A DNA stretch of 64,000 nucleotides from Flavobacterium aerium (GTDB lineage: Bacteria; Bacteroidota; Bacteroidia; Flavobacteriales; Flavobacteriaceae): contig NZ_JARQWR010000006.1 of the NCBI RefSeq assembly GCF_030766725.1, positions 186,001 through 250,000 on the forward strand, given 5' to 3'. A program made the position numbers and the translations under genes. This document shows, piece by piece, positions 17,790 to 26,259 of the stretch. Position 1 is the stretch's first letter. Every line of letters begins with the position of its first letter. Under the pieces are notes generated by a model. It had not been told where the DNA came from. It made no database searches and saw only the letters and a list, made by a program, of their open reading frames with translations.

Positions 17790-18985
17790 TTAACGCCTGT
17801 TATTTGCCAAGATTGTAAGCTTAAATCAACATTAGTATATGGGATAATTTGATAACTACCTGGTACTGTATTGGCTATAGTAAATTGATTTGTTACACTG
17901 TTATATCCTACAATTGTTACCTCATGATATGGTATTGAATTTTCATCAACTATAGTTGTTAGAACAGGATAACCATTATCTATTGCAGAAGTCATCTGTT
18001 CAATTGTATTTACTCCACTCATATTAAATTGTTGTATTAAAAAAGATACTTGTTGATCATGCCCAAGTCCATCAAATAATGCCACAGCTTCTTGTAATTG
18101 GTTCATATTATGTGCTACAGCATATTCATTCATCATAAACTCAGGAGATTGTGTAGATCCAAAATAACTAGCCACAAAAGAAGCACTAGTGGGAACACAT
18201 GCACCTCCATATTCCTGTTTTGGGACTGTAGTTGGCAAATTCTGTAAAAGTTTTTCAACTAAAGAATTACTATAATTATTTATTCCACTACCACCACCTG
18301 AACCACCGAAACCCCACCCTCCACTTTGCTGACCACCATTGCCATTATAGGTATTGTTTAATAATAAATATGGTATTAATGCATTAAAATTACCACCACC
18401 ACCACCACCAACAGTAACTTCATCTAACCATCCTCCATCAATAGGTTTGTCTTTTCCAAAATAAATTGATTGTGTATTGTCTTTTGGAACTAAATAATGT
18501 GTAATCAAGCCTTTGTCTATTTTAAATCCATTAACATAATTACCTTTTAAATCAGTTACAATAATTCGTCCAGTGTAATGTTTGCTCCCCATACTTTCAT
18601 CCCATTCCATACTAAAAACACGACTTATAACTTCTCCATCAACTTTAAAAATTATTACTCTGCTATAATATTCTGGATGAATAGTAAAAGCAGGGATTAC
18701 TGTCATTTTTTCTTTTGAATCATTTATTGGTTCTTGTTTTGTGTAGTCTTGAAATACCGTTACATATTCGTTAGAGGAAGAAGTAGGTTCTCCTTTTAGT
18801 TCTTCTTTAGGTTTAAGTAACCCTATTTTATTTAAATAGGCTTTTGCTTCGTCAATACTAACAGAAGTAATAGAATTTTGATTTGCTATCTCATTTTTTT
18901 CTTGCTCGTTTGAACATGAAATAGTTATAATATTTATTAATAATAAAGTTAAAAATAGAATTGTAAATAAGGCTGATTTTTTCAT
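17786..18985 (-). CDS. Lipoprotein with C-terminal C39-like cysteine peptidase domain
   Basis: 399 aa in four parts. A lipoprotein signal with Cys24 (TISC). An N-terminal domain at about 40-180 containing SIDEAKAYLNKIG and strands such as GRIIVTDLKGNYV. A Gly-rich linker at about 184-235 opening with GGWLDEVTVGG. A C-terminal papain-like domain from about 250: GGACVPTSASF with Cys263 as candidate nucleophile, and IPYHEVTIVGY with His354, followed by Asn372. Spacing and motifs fit C39/BtrH-like peptidases. The LDEVTV-plus-glycine junction resembles those before variable C-terminal domains in Bacteroidota polymorphic effectors. A surface- or periplasm-facing effector or a processing protease are both possible. 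Translation is coupled to the downstream 380-aa protein. Confidence 0.7.
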   Translation of the reverse strand: MKKSALFTILFLTLLLINIITISCSNEQEKNEIANQNSITSVSIDEAKAYLNKIGLLKPKEELKGEPTSSSNEYVTVFQDYTKQEPINDSKEKMTVIPAFTIHPEYYSRVIIFKVDGEVISRVFSMEWDESMGSKHYTGRIIVTDLKGNYVNGFKIDKGLITHYLVPKDNTQSIYFGKDKPIDGGWLDEVTVGGGGGGNFNALIPYLLLNNTYNGNGGQQSGGWGFGGSGGGSGINNYSNSLVEKLLQNLPTTVPKQEYGGACVPTSASFVASYFGSTQSPEFMMNEYAVAHNMNQLQEAVALFDGLGHDQQVSFLIQQFNMSGVNTIEQMTSAIDNGYPVLTTIVDENSIPYHEVTIVGYNSVTNQFTIANTVPGSYQIIPYTNVDLSLQSWQITGVK

Positions 18986-19153
18986 TATGTTAATTTTTAA
19001 AATCCTTTATATGTTCCCAAATTAGTAATAAAAAAGAATATTTAATGAAAATTTACTGATTTATAGTGTTTAAATATAGTAGATTACGGTAAAGCCGTAG
19101 TTTGTATTAGGATAATGATTCTATCAATAGAAATACTATACGCTATTAAAGAT
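18986..19153. other. Leader region of the C39-like lipoprotein operon
   Basis: AT-rich. On the minus strand it contains a CTAATTTGGG stretch near 19024 that could be a degenerate -7 element, and a small TTACGG / CCGTA hairpin near 19085. No gene is seen. Confidence 0.35.
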
Positions 19154-19180
19154 ACAAAAAAGACACCTCATTGAGGTGCC
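19154..19180 (-). terminator. Terminator of the DUF937 gene
   Basis: CACCTCA / TGAGGTG stem with a one-base loop, followed by a T-run in minus orientation, 25 bp after the DUF937 stop. Confidence 0.75.
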
Positions 19181-19204
19181 CTTTTTATTTTATGAAGTAG
19201 TTTT

Positions 19205-19798
19205 TTACTTATTGAATAATTTTCCCAATAACGATTTTCCCATATTCATTACATCATCTTTGATGTCACCATCACCGTTTTGATCTAGCATAGAAATGAT
19301 GGAATTTGAACCACCCGATTTTCCTCCAAGTAAACCACCTAAAATACCATCTAAACCACTAGGGCTATCAACGTTATTTTCTTGTGTTTTCTTACCTAGA
19401 TATCCCATCAGAATTGGAGCTGCCATTTTTAATATTTGAGAAACCTTATCAGAAGAAACACCTGTCTTTTCACTTACAGCATTTTCAACTAATCCTTGTT
19501 TTTCGCCTAAAATATGACCTAGTATACCATTTCCATCAGTATCATCTTGTGAATCACCACCTAGGAAACCAGATAAATTATCTAGAATACTTCCATCATG
19601 TTTGCCTTTCAATGCAGATAATAAACTTTCTGCTCCTCCAGGACTGGCCACGTTATTTTTCATTGCGCCCATTAATGCCGGTAACGCAGAGGTTAAAACA
19701 GAAGAGGTTTCTTGTGGATCCGTTCCTGCTTTTTGGCTTACGCCATCAATGATTTGTTTTCCTAAATCACTGTTTACTAAGTCTAATATTCCAGCCAT
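19205..19798 (-). CDS. DUF937 family protein
   Basis: 197 aa, rich in Gly, Ser and Leu, without signal peptide. Two related helical modules are visible: ILDLVNSDLGKQIIDGVSQK...ALPALMGAM at the start, and ILGEKQGLVENAVSEKTG...AAPILMGYLG in the middle. Both are hallmarks of DUF937, a repeat also found in YidB-like proteins. A DQNGDGDIKDD loop near residue 175 resembles a calcium loop, but position 12 is Val, so binding is doubtful. It lies downstream of serA on the same strand with its own terminator. Confidence 0.88.
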   Translation of the reverse strand: MAGILDLVNSDLGKQIIDGVSQKAGTDPQETSSVLTSALPALMGAMKNNVASPGGAESLLSALKGKHDGSILDNLSGFLGGDSQDDTDGNGILGHILGEKQGLVENAVSEKTGVSSDKVSQILKMAAPILMGYLGKKTQENNVDSPSGLDGILGGLLGGKSGGSNSIISMLDQNGDGDIKDDVMNMGKSLLGKLFNK

Positions 19799-19897
19799 AA
19801 ATTTTGTTTTTATTAGTAAATTTAGAGAAAAAAGAGATTCAAAATGAATAAGTTAGCTTTTTTAATCTAAAAATAATACTACAGAATTAAGTTTGAT

Positions 19898-20863
19898 TTA
19901 TTTTGAAAGATCTATTTTTAATAAACTGATAATTTGTTCTGCAAGCTCAGTCCCAATTCGGTCCTGTGCTTCTTCTGTAGCAGCACCAATATGAGGTGTT
20001 AATGATATTTTTGGGTTCATCAATATTTGTACAGCAGGAGTCGGTTCTTCTTCAAATACATCCAAACCAGCAAATAGAACTTTACCACTATCTAATGCTT
20101 CTACTAAAGCAACTTCATTAATAATTCCACCACGAGCAGCATTAATAATTCCTACATTGTCCTTCATTAAAGCGATTTCTTCTGCATCAATAACATAACC
20201 TTCTTGTGAAGGAACATGTAATGTAATGAAATCAGCATGCTTGAAAACATCATCAATAGGCTCTGTAATGATTTCAACATTAATGAATTGACCATTGTAA
20301 AAATCAACTTTGATTTCAGCATTCCCAACAAATTTATCTGCTGCAATAACTTTCATTCCTAACCCCAAAGCAATTTTGGCAACTTCACGACCAATTCTTC
20401 CAAAACCAATAATACCTAACGTTTTACCACGTAATTCAATACCATTCGCATAAGCCTTTTTTAAGCTATTGAAGTTTGTATCACCTTCAAGAGGCATATT
20501 TCTATTAGAATCGTGTAAAAAACGAACCCCAGAGAATAAATGAGCAAATACCAATTCGGCAACAGATTCCGAAGAAGAAGCTGGAGTATTGATTACATGA
20601 ATTCCTTTTTCTCTTGCATATTCCACATCAATGTTATCCATACCAACCCCACCGCGACCAATGATTTTCAGGCTAGGGCAATTGTCAATAATATCTTTTT
20701 GAACCTTTGTAGCGCTACGTACTAAAAGCACACTAATCTTATGCGTATTGACATAATTAGCCACCTGTTCTTGGGCTACTTTTGTTGTAATAACTTCAAA
20801 TCCACCTTTTTCTAAAGCTTTAATACCACTTTTAGAAATTCCGTCATTTGCTAATACTTTCAT
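19898..20863 (-). CDS. serA: D-3-phosphoglycerate dehydrogenase (short form)
   Basis: A 321-aa D-2-hydroxyacid dehydrogenase that oxidises 3-phosphoglycerate in the first step of serine synthesis. Visible: GRGGVGMDNID; the NAD Rossmann motif GIIGFGRIGREVA; catalytic Arg in NAARGG; Glu in DVFEEEP; and His in LTPHIGA. The length stops at the dehydrogenase core, so the C-terminal ACT domain that gives serine feedback inhibition is absent. The serC gene lies just upstream on the same strand (70 bp), which makes the substrate assignment firm. Together they give phosphoserine; no serB gene is adjacent. Confidence 0.93.
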   Translation of the reverse strand: MKVLANDGISKSGIKALEKGGFEVITTKVAQEQVANYVNTHKISVLLVRSATKVQKDIIDNCPSLKIIGRGGVGMDNIDVEYAREKGIHVINTPASSSESVAELVFAHLFSGVRFLHDSNRNMPLEGDTNFNSLKKAYANGIELRGKTLGIIGFGRIGREVAKIALGLGMKVIAADKFVGNAEIKVDFYNGQFINVEIITEPIDDVFKHADFITLHVPSQEGYVIDAEEIALMKDNVGIINAARGGIINEVALVEALDSGKVLFAGLDVFEEEPTPAVQILMNPKISLTPHIGAATEEAQDRIGTELAEQIISLLKIDLSK

Positions 20864-20933
20864 TTTATATTCTTTGTTATGATTTGACTATTCAATTGTA
20901 TTACAATTTATATAATGTCAATTGAGTGAAATG

Positions 20934-22004
20934 TTATACTTTCTGTTCTAATGCTTTCATGACATCTACCAATACTTGAACACTTTCAAGTGGCAACGCG
21001 TTGTACATGGAAGCTCTATATCCACCTACAGAACGATGACCATTAAGACCACTGATACCAGCTTCTTTCCAAAGAAAATCAAACAAAGACGTATGCGTTT
21101 CATCTTTCAGTAAGAATGTTGCATTCATTGTTGAGCGATCCTCAACATGAGCAGTACCTGTGAACAATGGATTTCGATCAATCTCTGTATACAATAAAGC
21201 CGCTTTGGCATTATTTATTTTCTCAATAGCAGGAATACCACCAAGATTCTTTAACCATTGTAAGGTAAGTAGAGAGGTGTAAATTGCAAATACAGCAGGT
21301 GTATTATACATACTCTCTTTATCAATATGTTGTTTGTAATCCAGAATTCCTGGAATACTTCTTCCTGTATTCCCTAAAATAGATTCCTTAACGACAATCA
21401 ATGTTGTTCCGGCAGGACCCATATTTTTTTGAGCACCGGCATAGATTAAATCAAATTTTGAGAAATCCAATTGACGGGAGAATATATCAGAACTCATGTC
21501 ACATACAATTGGGACATTCAGTTCTGGGAAACTTTTCATTTGTGTACCAAAAATGGTGTTATTACTTGTACAGTGAAAATAAGAAGCATCAGAAGGAACT
21601 TCATAATTCTTAGGGATATAATTATAATTGTCCGGTTTTGATGAACCTACAACAATTGTTTCTCCAAAAGCCTTCGCCTCTTTAATAGCGCCACTTGCCC
21701 ATGTACCCGTATCTAAATAAGCCGCTTTACCATTTTCTTTCATTAAATTGTAGGGAACGCGTAAAAATTCAAGACTCGCTCCACCTTGTAGAAATAAAGC
21801 TTGGTATCCTTTTCCTTGTAAGCCCAATAACTCTAAGGCTAGCGATCGTACTTCCTCCATCACGGCAACAAAATCTTTGCTGCGGTGTGAAATCTCTAAA
21901 ATAGATAAACCAGAGTTATTAAAATTAAGGACTGCTTGAGAAGCTTTTTCAAAAACTTCTTGGGGTAAAATGCAAGGTCCAGCGCTGTAGTTGTGTTTTT
22001 TCAT
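20934..22004 (-). CDS. serC: Phosphoserine aminotransferase
   Basis: A 356-aa class V aminotransferase that converts 3-phosphohydroxypyruvate to phosphoserine with PLP. Family signatures: NYSAGPCILP at the N-terminus, LEISHRSKDF, LFLQGGASLEF, the CTSNNTIFGTQ segment, the PLP Lys in AGAQKNMGPAG, and GHRSVGGYRASMYNA near the end. Length and start are normal. It precedes serA on the same strand, giving a two-gene serine operon, and lies downstream of an acyl-CoA reductase gene. Confidence 0.96.
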   Translation of the reverse strand: MKKHNYSAGPCILPQEVFEKASQAVLNFNNSGLSILEISHRSKDFVAVMEEVRSLALELLGLQGKGYQALFLQGGASLEFLRVPYNLMKENGKAAYLDTGTWASGAIKEAKAFGETIVVGSSKPDNYNYIPKNYEVPSDASYFHCTSNNTIFGTQMKSFPELNVPIVCDMSSDIFSRQLDFSKFDLIYAGAQKNMGPAGTTLIVVKESILGNTGRSIPGILDYKQHIDKESMYNTPAVFAIYTSLLTLQWLKNLGGIPAIEKINNAKAALLYTEIDRNPLFTGTAHVEDRSTMNATFLLKDETHTSLFDFLWKEAGISGLNGHRSVGGYRASMYNALPLESVQVLVDVMKALEQKV

Positions 22005-22091
22005 TTGTGTTGTTGTATTGACCTAAAAAATTGAAATGTAAATTTCCTAAATTATACCGAAATAGACCGCTGAATATTGCTAATAATTCAA

Positions 22092-23153
22092 TTATATTTT
22101 TGTTAAAAATGCAATTGTATCAACGTTATCTGCGTAATCCCATAAATTTGGTTTTTGTGTATGACCAAAAGGAATACTTTGAGCTATAAATCCATTACTC
22201 ACAATACATTGTATTTGCTCACTTTCAGTAGTCAGACGCTCTGTTATAGCATCAGCCGAATCATAAAACTCATAAAAAATACTCGAGATAGGAGAGGCAT
22301 AGCTTGCATCTTCCTTAATAGTTAAGAAACCATTGTCTAATAATTTGTAATTGCTCATTAGAAAAACGGCTTTGTTGTAATCGTAATTATTAGCATATTT
22401 TTCATAATGGATTACATCCTGATATTCAAAAATAGCTTCAAAAAAGTTTTTGAAATCATAGCCCTTAGGAACAAATAATTTAGAGACATTACGACACCCT
22501 AAACCAAAATAACGGAAAATGTCTTCCCCTAAGGCGATAAGATCTTCTTTGGATTCCGAACCATTCAATACTGCAACAGAATTTCTGTTTTTTCGAATAA
22601 TGGCAGGTTTATCTTTAAAGTAATATTCGAAATAACGAGCTGTATTATTACTTCCAGTAGCTATTACAGCATCAAAATTTTCAAGCTTCCCTTTTGTAAA
22701 AGTGATGTAATCAGCCATTTTTGGTTCTACAGCAATAATGTATTTTGCTAAGAATGGTAATAAATGTTGATCATTAGAAGAAGTTTTAACCAATGCTTTG
22801 TGACCGGAAATCAATACAGATATAAAATCATGAAACCCTACTAATGGAATGTTTCCCGCTAATATAAGTCCTACCGTTTTGGGTTGTATTACATCAGAAA
22901 TAGTATACTTTGATAACCACTCATTGATGTTACTTTCAGTAAGTGCTTCAGCCCAAGATTGGAGAGCAAAATAAACCTGCTCTTGCGTATACCAACCATT
23001 GTGAGATTGTGACAATTCAATCAAGGCAATGAAATCCTCATAAAAGGGATCATTGTGCAAAACAGCTGGGTTCTTAACATTATTATCTAATGAAAACTGG
23101 CTTAAAAATTCACCTAAATGAATGAAAATAGATTTTTTTTGTGCTAAGGTCAT
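22092..23153 (-). CDS. Acyl-CoA reductase (LuxC-like)
   Basis: A 353-aa member of the LuxC/acyl-CoA reductase family, which reduces acyl-CoA or acyl-enzyme to aldehyde with NADPH. Visible: GLILAGNIPLVGFHDFI, VLISGHKALVKTSSND, IATGSNNTARYFEYYF, IIRKNRNSVAVLNG, and the catalytic Cys in FGLGCRNVSKLFVP. The ATG at 23153 was chosen because a TAAATTTG element at 23200-23193 would leave little leader for the longer frame. No LuxD/E partner is present, so the physiological acyl substrate is unknown. It precedes serC on the same strand and is divergent from a ferredoxin gene. Confidence 0.88.
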   Translation of the reverse strand: MTLAQKKSIFIHLGEFLSQFSLDNNVKNPAVLHNDPFYEDFIALIELSQSHNGWYTQEQVYFALQSWAEALTESNINEWLSKYTISDVIQPKTVGLILAGNIPLVGFHDFISVLISGHKALVKTSSNDQHLLPFLAKYIIAVEPKMADYITFTKGKLENFDAVIATGSNNTARYFEYYFKDKPAIIRKNRNSVAVLNGSESKEDLIALGEDIFRYFGLGCRNVSKLFVPKGYDFKNFFEAIFEYQDVIHYEKYANNYDYNKAVFLMSNYKLLDNGFLTIKEDASYASPISSIFYEFYDSADAITERLTTESEQIQCIVSNGFIAQSIPFGHTQKPNLWDYADNVDTIAFLTKI

Positions 23154-23158
23154 ATTGA

Positions 23159-23190
23159 TTTGCTTATGAATTGTTTTGGACGTAATTTTG
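23159..23190 (+). promoter_or_regulatory. Promoter of the ferredoxin gene
   Basis: TTTG at 23159-23162 and TAATTTTG at 23183-23190 with 20 nt between, a near-ideal Bacteroidota -33/-7 promoter ending 34 nt before the ATG. It overlaps the start of the divergent acyl-CoA reductase gene's transcription region. Confidence 0.65.
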
Positions 23191-23192
23191 TG

Positions 23193-23200
23193 CAAATTTA
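23193..23200 (-). promoter_or_regulatory. -7 element TAAATTTG of the acyl-CoA reductase gene
   Basis: Matches TAnnTTTG on the minus strand, 39 nt before the chosen ATG at 23153. It lies 2 bp from the divergent ferredoxin -7 element, so the two promoters probably compete. Confidence 0.5.
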
Positions 23201-23224
23201 AGGTTTATAAAATAAAAATTAGCT

Positions 23225-23575
23225 ATGGCAATCATAATAACAGACGAATGTATAAATTGTGGCGCTTGCGAGCCAGAATGCCCCAATACAGCTATCTATG
23301 AAGGGGCTGATGATTGGAGATATAAAGATGGGACGAAGCTAAGTGGCAAAATCGTTCTTCCAAATGGTGAAGAAGTTGATGCTAATGATGCCCAAACTCC
23401 TATATCTGATGATGTTTACTATATTGTTCCAGGTAAATGTACAGAATGTAAAGGGTTTCATGACGAACCTCAATGTGCGGCAGTATGTCCAGTAGATTGT
23501 TGTGTTCCTGATGATAATCATGTAGAAAGTGAAGAGCTATTGTTGAACAGACAAGCTTTTTTACACGGAGAATAA
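23225..23575 (+). CDS. 2[4Fe-4S] ferredoxin, Alvin-type
   Basis: 116 aa. The first cluster motif is [12 protein letters not shown] at the N-terminus. The second is CTECKGF...QCAAVCP, with Cx2Cx8Cx3C spacing as in Allochromatium-type low-potential ferredoxins. An insertion of about 40 residues between the two, containing DDWRYKDG and [11 protein letters not shown], is typical of the Bacteroidota version. It is a soluble electron carrier. Convergent with a secreted-protein gene across a bidirectional terminator. Confidence 0.93.
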   Translation: MAIIITDECINCGACEPECPNTAIYEGADDWRYKDGTKLSGKIVLPNGEEVDANDAQTPISDDVYYIVPGKCTECKGFHDEPQCAAVCPVDCCVPDDNHVESEELLLNRQAFLHGE

Positions 23576-23596
23576 ATTGTAGATTTTCTATACATA

Positions 23597-23632
23597 AAAA
23601 AAACCTCAAGATGATTCTTGAGGTTTTTTGTT
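23597..23632. terminator. Bidirectional terminator
   Basis: AAACCTCAAGA / TCTTGAGGTTT stem with a 4-nt loop, A-run before and T-run after. It serves the ferredoxin gene and the convergent 181-aa gene. Confidence 0.85.
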
Positions 23633-23656
23633 TTGAGGCAATTATTTTATTCTGCT

Positions 23657-24202
23657 TTATTGTGGCATAAAAGTGTAGGTTTCTACTTTTATACCATCTG
23701 ATTTTTCATCATACGTTTCCAATAAGAAATTTCCATTTCCATCAAAATATCCAAAAGAAGTAGTACCGTTTTTAGCTTTGTAAATCCAGTTGTTATTCGA
23801 TGTTTTTCTTAATACACCCAATTTTCCTGCTTCTGGAGTAGAAACGATATATCCATTTTGATCCGCTTCAAAGGCATATTTTTTGCCATTCAGCATATAA
23901 TAATCAAACTTATTTACTTTACGCTCTACAGTTTGTCCATTCGCTACCACTGTGGTAGTTTTAGTTACTTCTACAGGTGTTTTTTGCATATCACGATCAC
24001 TTTTTTTGTTTGGTGATATGGTTTTGTCTTTTAACTGTAGGCTCTGTACTTGATCTATTTCTTCCGTTTTGATGATGGTTTCCGGTGTTCCATTATTCAC
24101 TTTTAGAATTGTTGTCTTAGTTTCTTTCTGAACATTTTTGTTTTGGGCACTTAATCCAATCGTAAGAAACAGTGTAAGAATACTTAGGGCGATCTTTTTC
24201 AT
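23657..24202 (-). CDS. Exported hypothetical protein, 181 aa
   Basis: Signal peptide MKKIALSILTLFLTIGLSAQ, then a Thr/Lys-rich region (VTKTTTVVANGQTVERKVN) and a C-terminal part with short beta-strands (GKKYAFEADQNGYIV, SFGYFDGNGNFLLETYD). No known family. The alternating strands suggest a small beta-rich periplasmic or surface protein. Converges on the ferredoxin gene with a shared terminator. Confidence 0.7.
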   Translation of the reverse strand: MKKIALSILTLFLTIGLSAQNKNVQKETKTTILKVNNGTPETIIKTEEIDQVQSLQLKDKTISPNKKSDRDMQKTPVEVTKTTTVVANGQTVERKVNKFDYYMLNGKKYAFEADQNGYIVSTPEAGKLGVLRKTSNNNWIYKAKNGTTSFGYFDGNGNFLLETYDEKSDGIKVETYTFMPQ

Positions 24203-24359
24203 AACAATTATTTTAAAGGTTAGTCTAGTAAATTTAACTAAAAAATGTTAAAATAACTATTAACATAATCTTAAATAAAAATAAAATTTACCCGAATTTG
24301 TCACAAATCAAGTTTTACATTGTTTTTTGAAGGTATTAAATTTTTTGAAACCAAAAGCT

Positions 24360-24367
24360 TATATTTG
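24360..24367 (+). promoter_or_regulatory. -7 element TATATTTG upstream of ychF
   Basis: TATATTTG followed by CAGCC, 91 nt before the ychF start, giving a leader of about 85 nt that holds no ORF. Confidence 0.5.
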
Positions 24368-24458
24368 CAGCCTGAAAAAATAGGAATTAAAAAGAATAAT
24401 TAACAAACCAGAGCTGTTTTGTACAATAACAGTCAGTAATGGGAATATAATTTATATA

Positions 24459-25553
24459 ATGAAAGCAGGAATTGTAGGATTGCCGAATGTTGGAAAATCA
24501 ACGTTATTCAATTGTTTATCGAATGCAAAAGCACAAAGTGCTAACTTCCCTTTTTGTACTATTGAACCCAACATTGGAGTGGTCAATGTTCCAGATCCAA
24601 GATTGGAGAAATTGGAAGAATTAGTAAACCCAGAACGTGTTCAGCCTGCTACTGTTGATATAGTTGATATTGCCGGACTAGTAAAAGGTGCAAGTAAAGG
24701 AGAAGGTTTAGGAAATCAATTCTTAGGAAATATTAGAGAGTGTAATGCGATTATTCACGTATTGCGTTGTTTTGATAATGATAACATTGTTCACGTAGAT
24801 GGAAATGTAAATCCAATTCGCGATAAAGAAACAATCGATATCGAATTGCAACTGAAAGATTTAGATACTGTTGAGAAACGTTTGGAAAAAGTAAAAAGGG
24901 CTGCAAAAACAGGAAATAAAGAAGCACAAGTTGAAGAAGCTTTATTAGAACGTATCAAAGGAACTTTATTACAAGCTAAATCTGCTAGAACAGTTGAAGT
25001 ATTGAATAATGACGAAGAAGTATTAATGGAAAGTTTCCAATTGATTACTTCTAAGCCAGTATTATATGTATGTAACGTGGATGAAGAATCTGCTGCAACT
25101 GGAAATAAATATGTAGATCAGATTAAAGAATTAGTGAAAGATGAAGATGCTGAGGTTATTATCTTGGCAGTTGGAACAGAAGCTGATATTACAGAATTAG
25201 AAACATATGAAGAACGTAAAATGTTTTTAGAAGATTTAGGTCTTCAAGAACCAGGAGCATCTGTTTTAATCCGTTCTGCTTATAAATTATTAAACCAACA
25301 AACTTATTTTACAGCAGGTGTAAAAGAAGTGCGTGCTTGGACTATTAATGTTGGGTCTACAGCACCACAAGCTGCTGGAGTAATCCATACTGATTTTGAA
25401 AAAGGATTTATCCGTGCAGAAGTTATTGCTTACAATGATTTCGTAAGCTTTGGTTCTGAGGCTAAAGTAAAAGAAGCAGGTAAATTACGTGTTGAAGGAA
25501 AAGAATATATCGTTAAAGATGGTGATGTAATGCATTTCAGATTTAATGTATAA
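24459..25553 (+). CDS. ychF: Redox-regulated ATPase YchF
   Basis: 364 aa, the usual length for this Obg-related P-loop protein, which prefers ATP over GTP and binds the ribosome. Walker A is GLPNVGKST at residues 6-14; DIAGLVKGAS is the switch II region; HVLRCFDND follows. A helical coiled-coil arm occupies about 130-200. The C-terminal TGS domain begins near 280 (LLNQQTYFTAGVKEVRAW) and contains HTDFEKGFIRAEV and the terminal GDVMHFRFNV. Monocistronic with a strong terminator. Confidence 0.96.
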   Translation: MKAGIVGLPNVGKSTLFNCLSNAKAQSANFPFCTIEPNIGVVNVPDPRLEKLEELVNPERVQPATVDIVDIAGLVKGASKGEGLGNQFLGNIRECNAIIHVLRCFDNDNIVHVDGNVNPIRDKETIDIELQLKDLDTVEKRLEKVKRAAKTGNKEAQVEEALLERIKGTLLQAKSARTVEVLNNDEEVLMESFQLITSKPVLYVCNVDEESAATGNKYVDQIKELVKDEDAEVIILAVGTEADITELETYEERKMFLEDLGLQEPGASVLIRSAYKLLNQQTYFTAGVKEVRAWTINVGSTAPQAAGVIHTDFEKGFIRAEVIAYNDFVSFGSEAKVKEAGKLRVEGKEYIVKDGDVMHFRFNV

Positions 25554-25570
25554 TCAAATATAGAATATTA

Positions 25571-25600
25571 AAAAAAGGAACCTTATTGGTTCCTTTTTTT
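25571..25600 (+). terminator. Terminator of ychF
   Basis: GGAACC / GGTTCC stem extended by A-T pairs (AAAAAA and TTTTTTT), 5-nt loop. Confidence 0.85.
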
Positions 25601-25666
25601 ATGGAGTGCTGTTTCGATAACACTAAAAAAGTCAGTCAGAAAAGTCTACTTTTTAACGATAAATAG

Positions 25667-25674
25667 TACATTAG
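25667..25674 (+). promoter_or_regulatory. Variant -7 element TACATTAG
   Basis: TANNTTAG variant, 39 nt before the flavin reductase start. The same TACnTTAG form appears before parE and the DUF1003 gene. Confidence 0.4.
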
Positions 25675-25713
25675 CGTAAAATAAGAACATAGTAAACTCA
25701 AATACCTCGATTT

Positions 25714-26247
25714 ATGAAAATAGTAGCTTTTGCAGGAAGTAACAGCAAAAAATCAATTAATAAGCAATTAGCAACTTATGCAGCAAGTCTGTTTGATAAT
25801 GCAGATGTAGAAGTCCTAGATTTGAATGACTATGAAATGCCGATATTTAGCATTGATGATGAAAAAGAATCAGGTCAGCCAAAAGAAGCACAAGCATTTT
25901 TAGATAAAATTGCAGAAGCCGATTTTTTAATACTGTCTTTGGCAGAAAATAATGGAAACTACTCAGCAGCATTTAAGAACGTATTTGATTGGAGTACCCG
26001 ATTAAAGAAAGAAGTTTTTCAACATAAACCAATGCTTTTAATGGCAACTTCACCCGGTGGTAGAGGTGGTAAAAGTGTTTTAGAACTTGCAGAAAAAAGC
26101 TTAGCTTTTTATGGTGGTAATATTAAAGGAACTTACTCTTTACCAGAGTTTTATCAAAACTTTGATGAAGCAAAAGGAATAATAAGCAGTGAAGAATACA
26201 ATAACTATTTGAAAGAAATAGTTCAAGGTATTCAAAAGCAATTATAA
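25714..26247 (+). CDS. NADPH-dependent FMN reductase family protein
   Basis: A 177-aa flavodoxin-like protein. The FMN phosphate loop is AGSNSKKSINKQL at the N-terminus; ENNGNYSAAFKNVFDW is the second flavin contact and dimer region; SPGGRGGKSVLE is a third. Such enzymes transfer electrons from NAD(P)H to FMN or quinone-like substrates. It is 12 bp upstream of pncB, so probably one transcript, which would link it loosely to NAD metabolism. Confidence 0.88.
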   Translation: MKIVAFAGSNSKKSINKQLATYAASLFDNADVEVLDLNDYEMPIFSIDDEKESGQPKEAQAFLDKIAEADFLILSLAENNGNYSAAFKNVFDWSTRLKKEVFQHKPMLLMATSPGGRGGKSVLELAEKSLAFYGGNIKGTYSLPEFYQNFDEAKGIISSEEYNNYLKEIVQGIQKQL

Positions 26248-26259
26248 AAAACAAATTTT

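Noticed and set aside
19083..19101. Small TTACGG / CCGTA hairpin
   Set aside because: Too short and lacks context to be called regulatory.
19260..19300. DQNGDGDIKDD loop of the DUF937 protein as EF-hand or dockerin
   Set aside because: Position 12 is Val instead of Glu or Asp, and only one loop is present.
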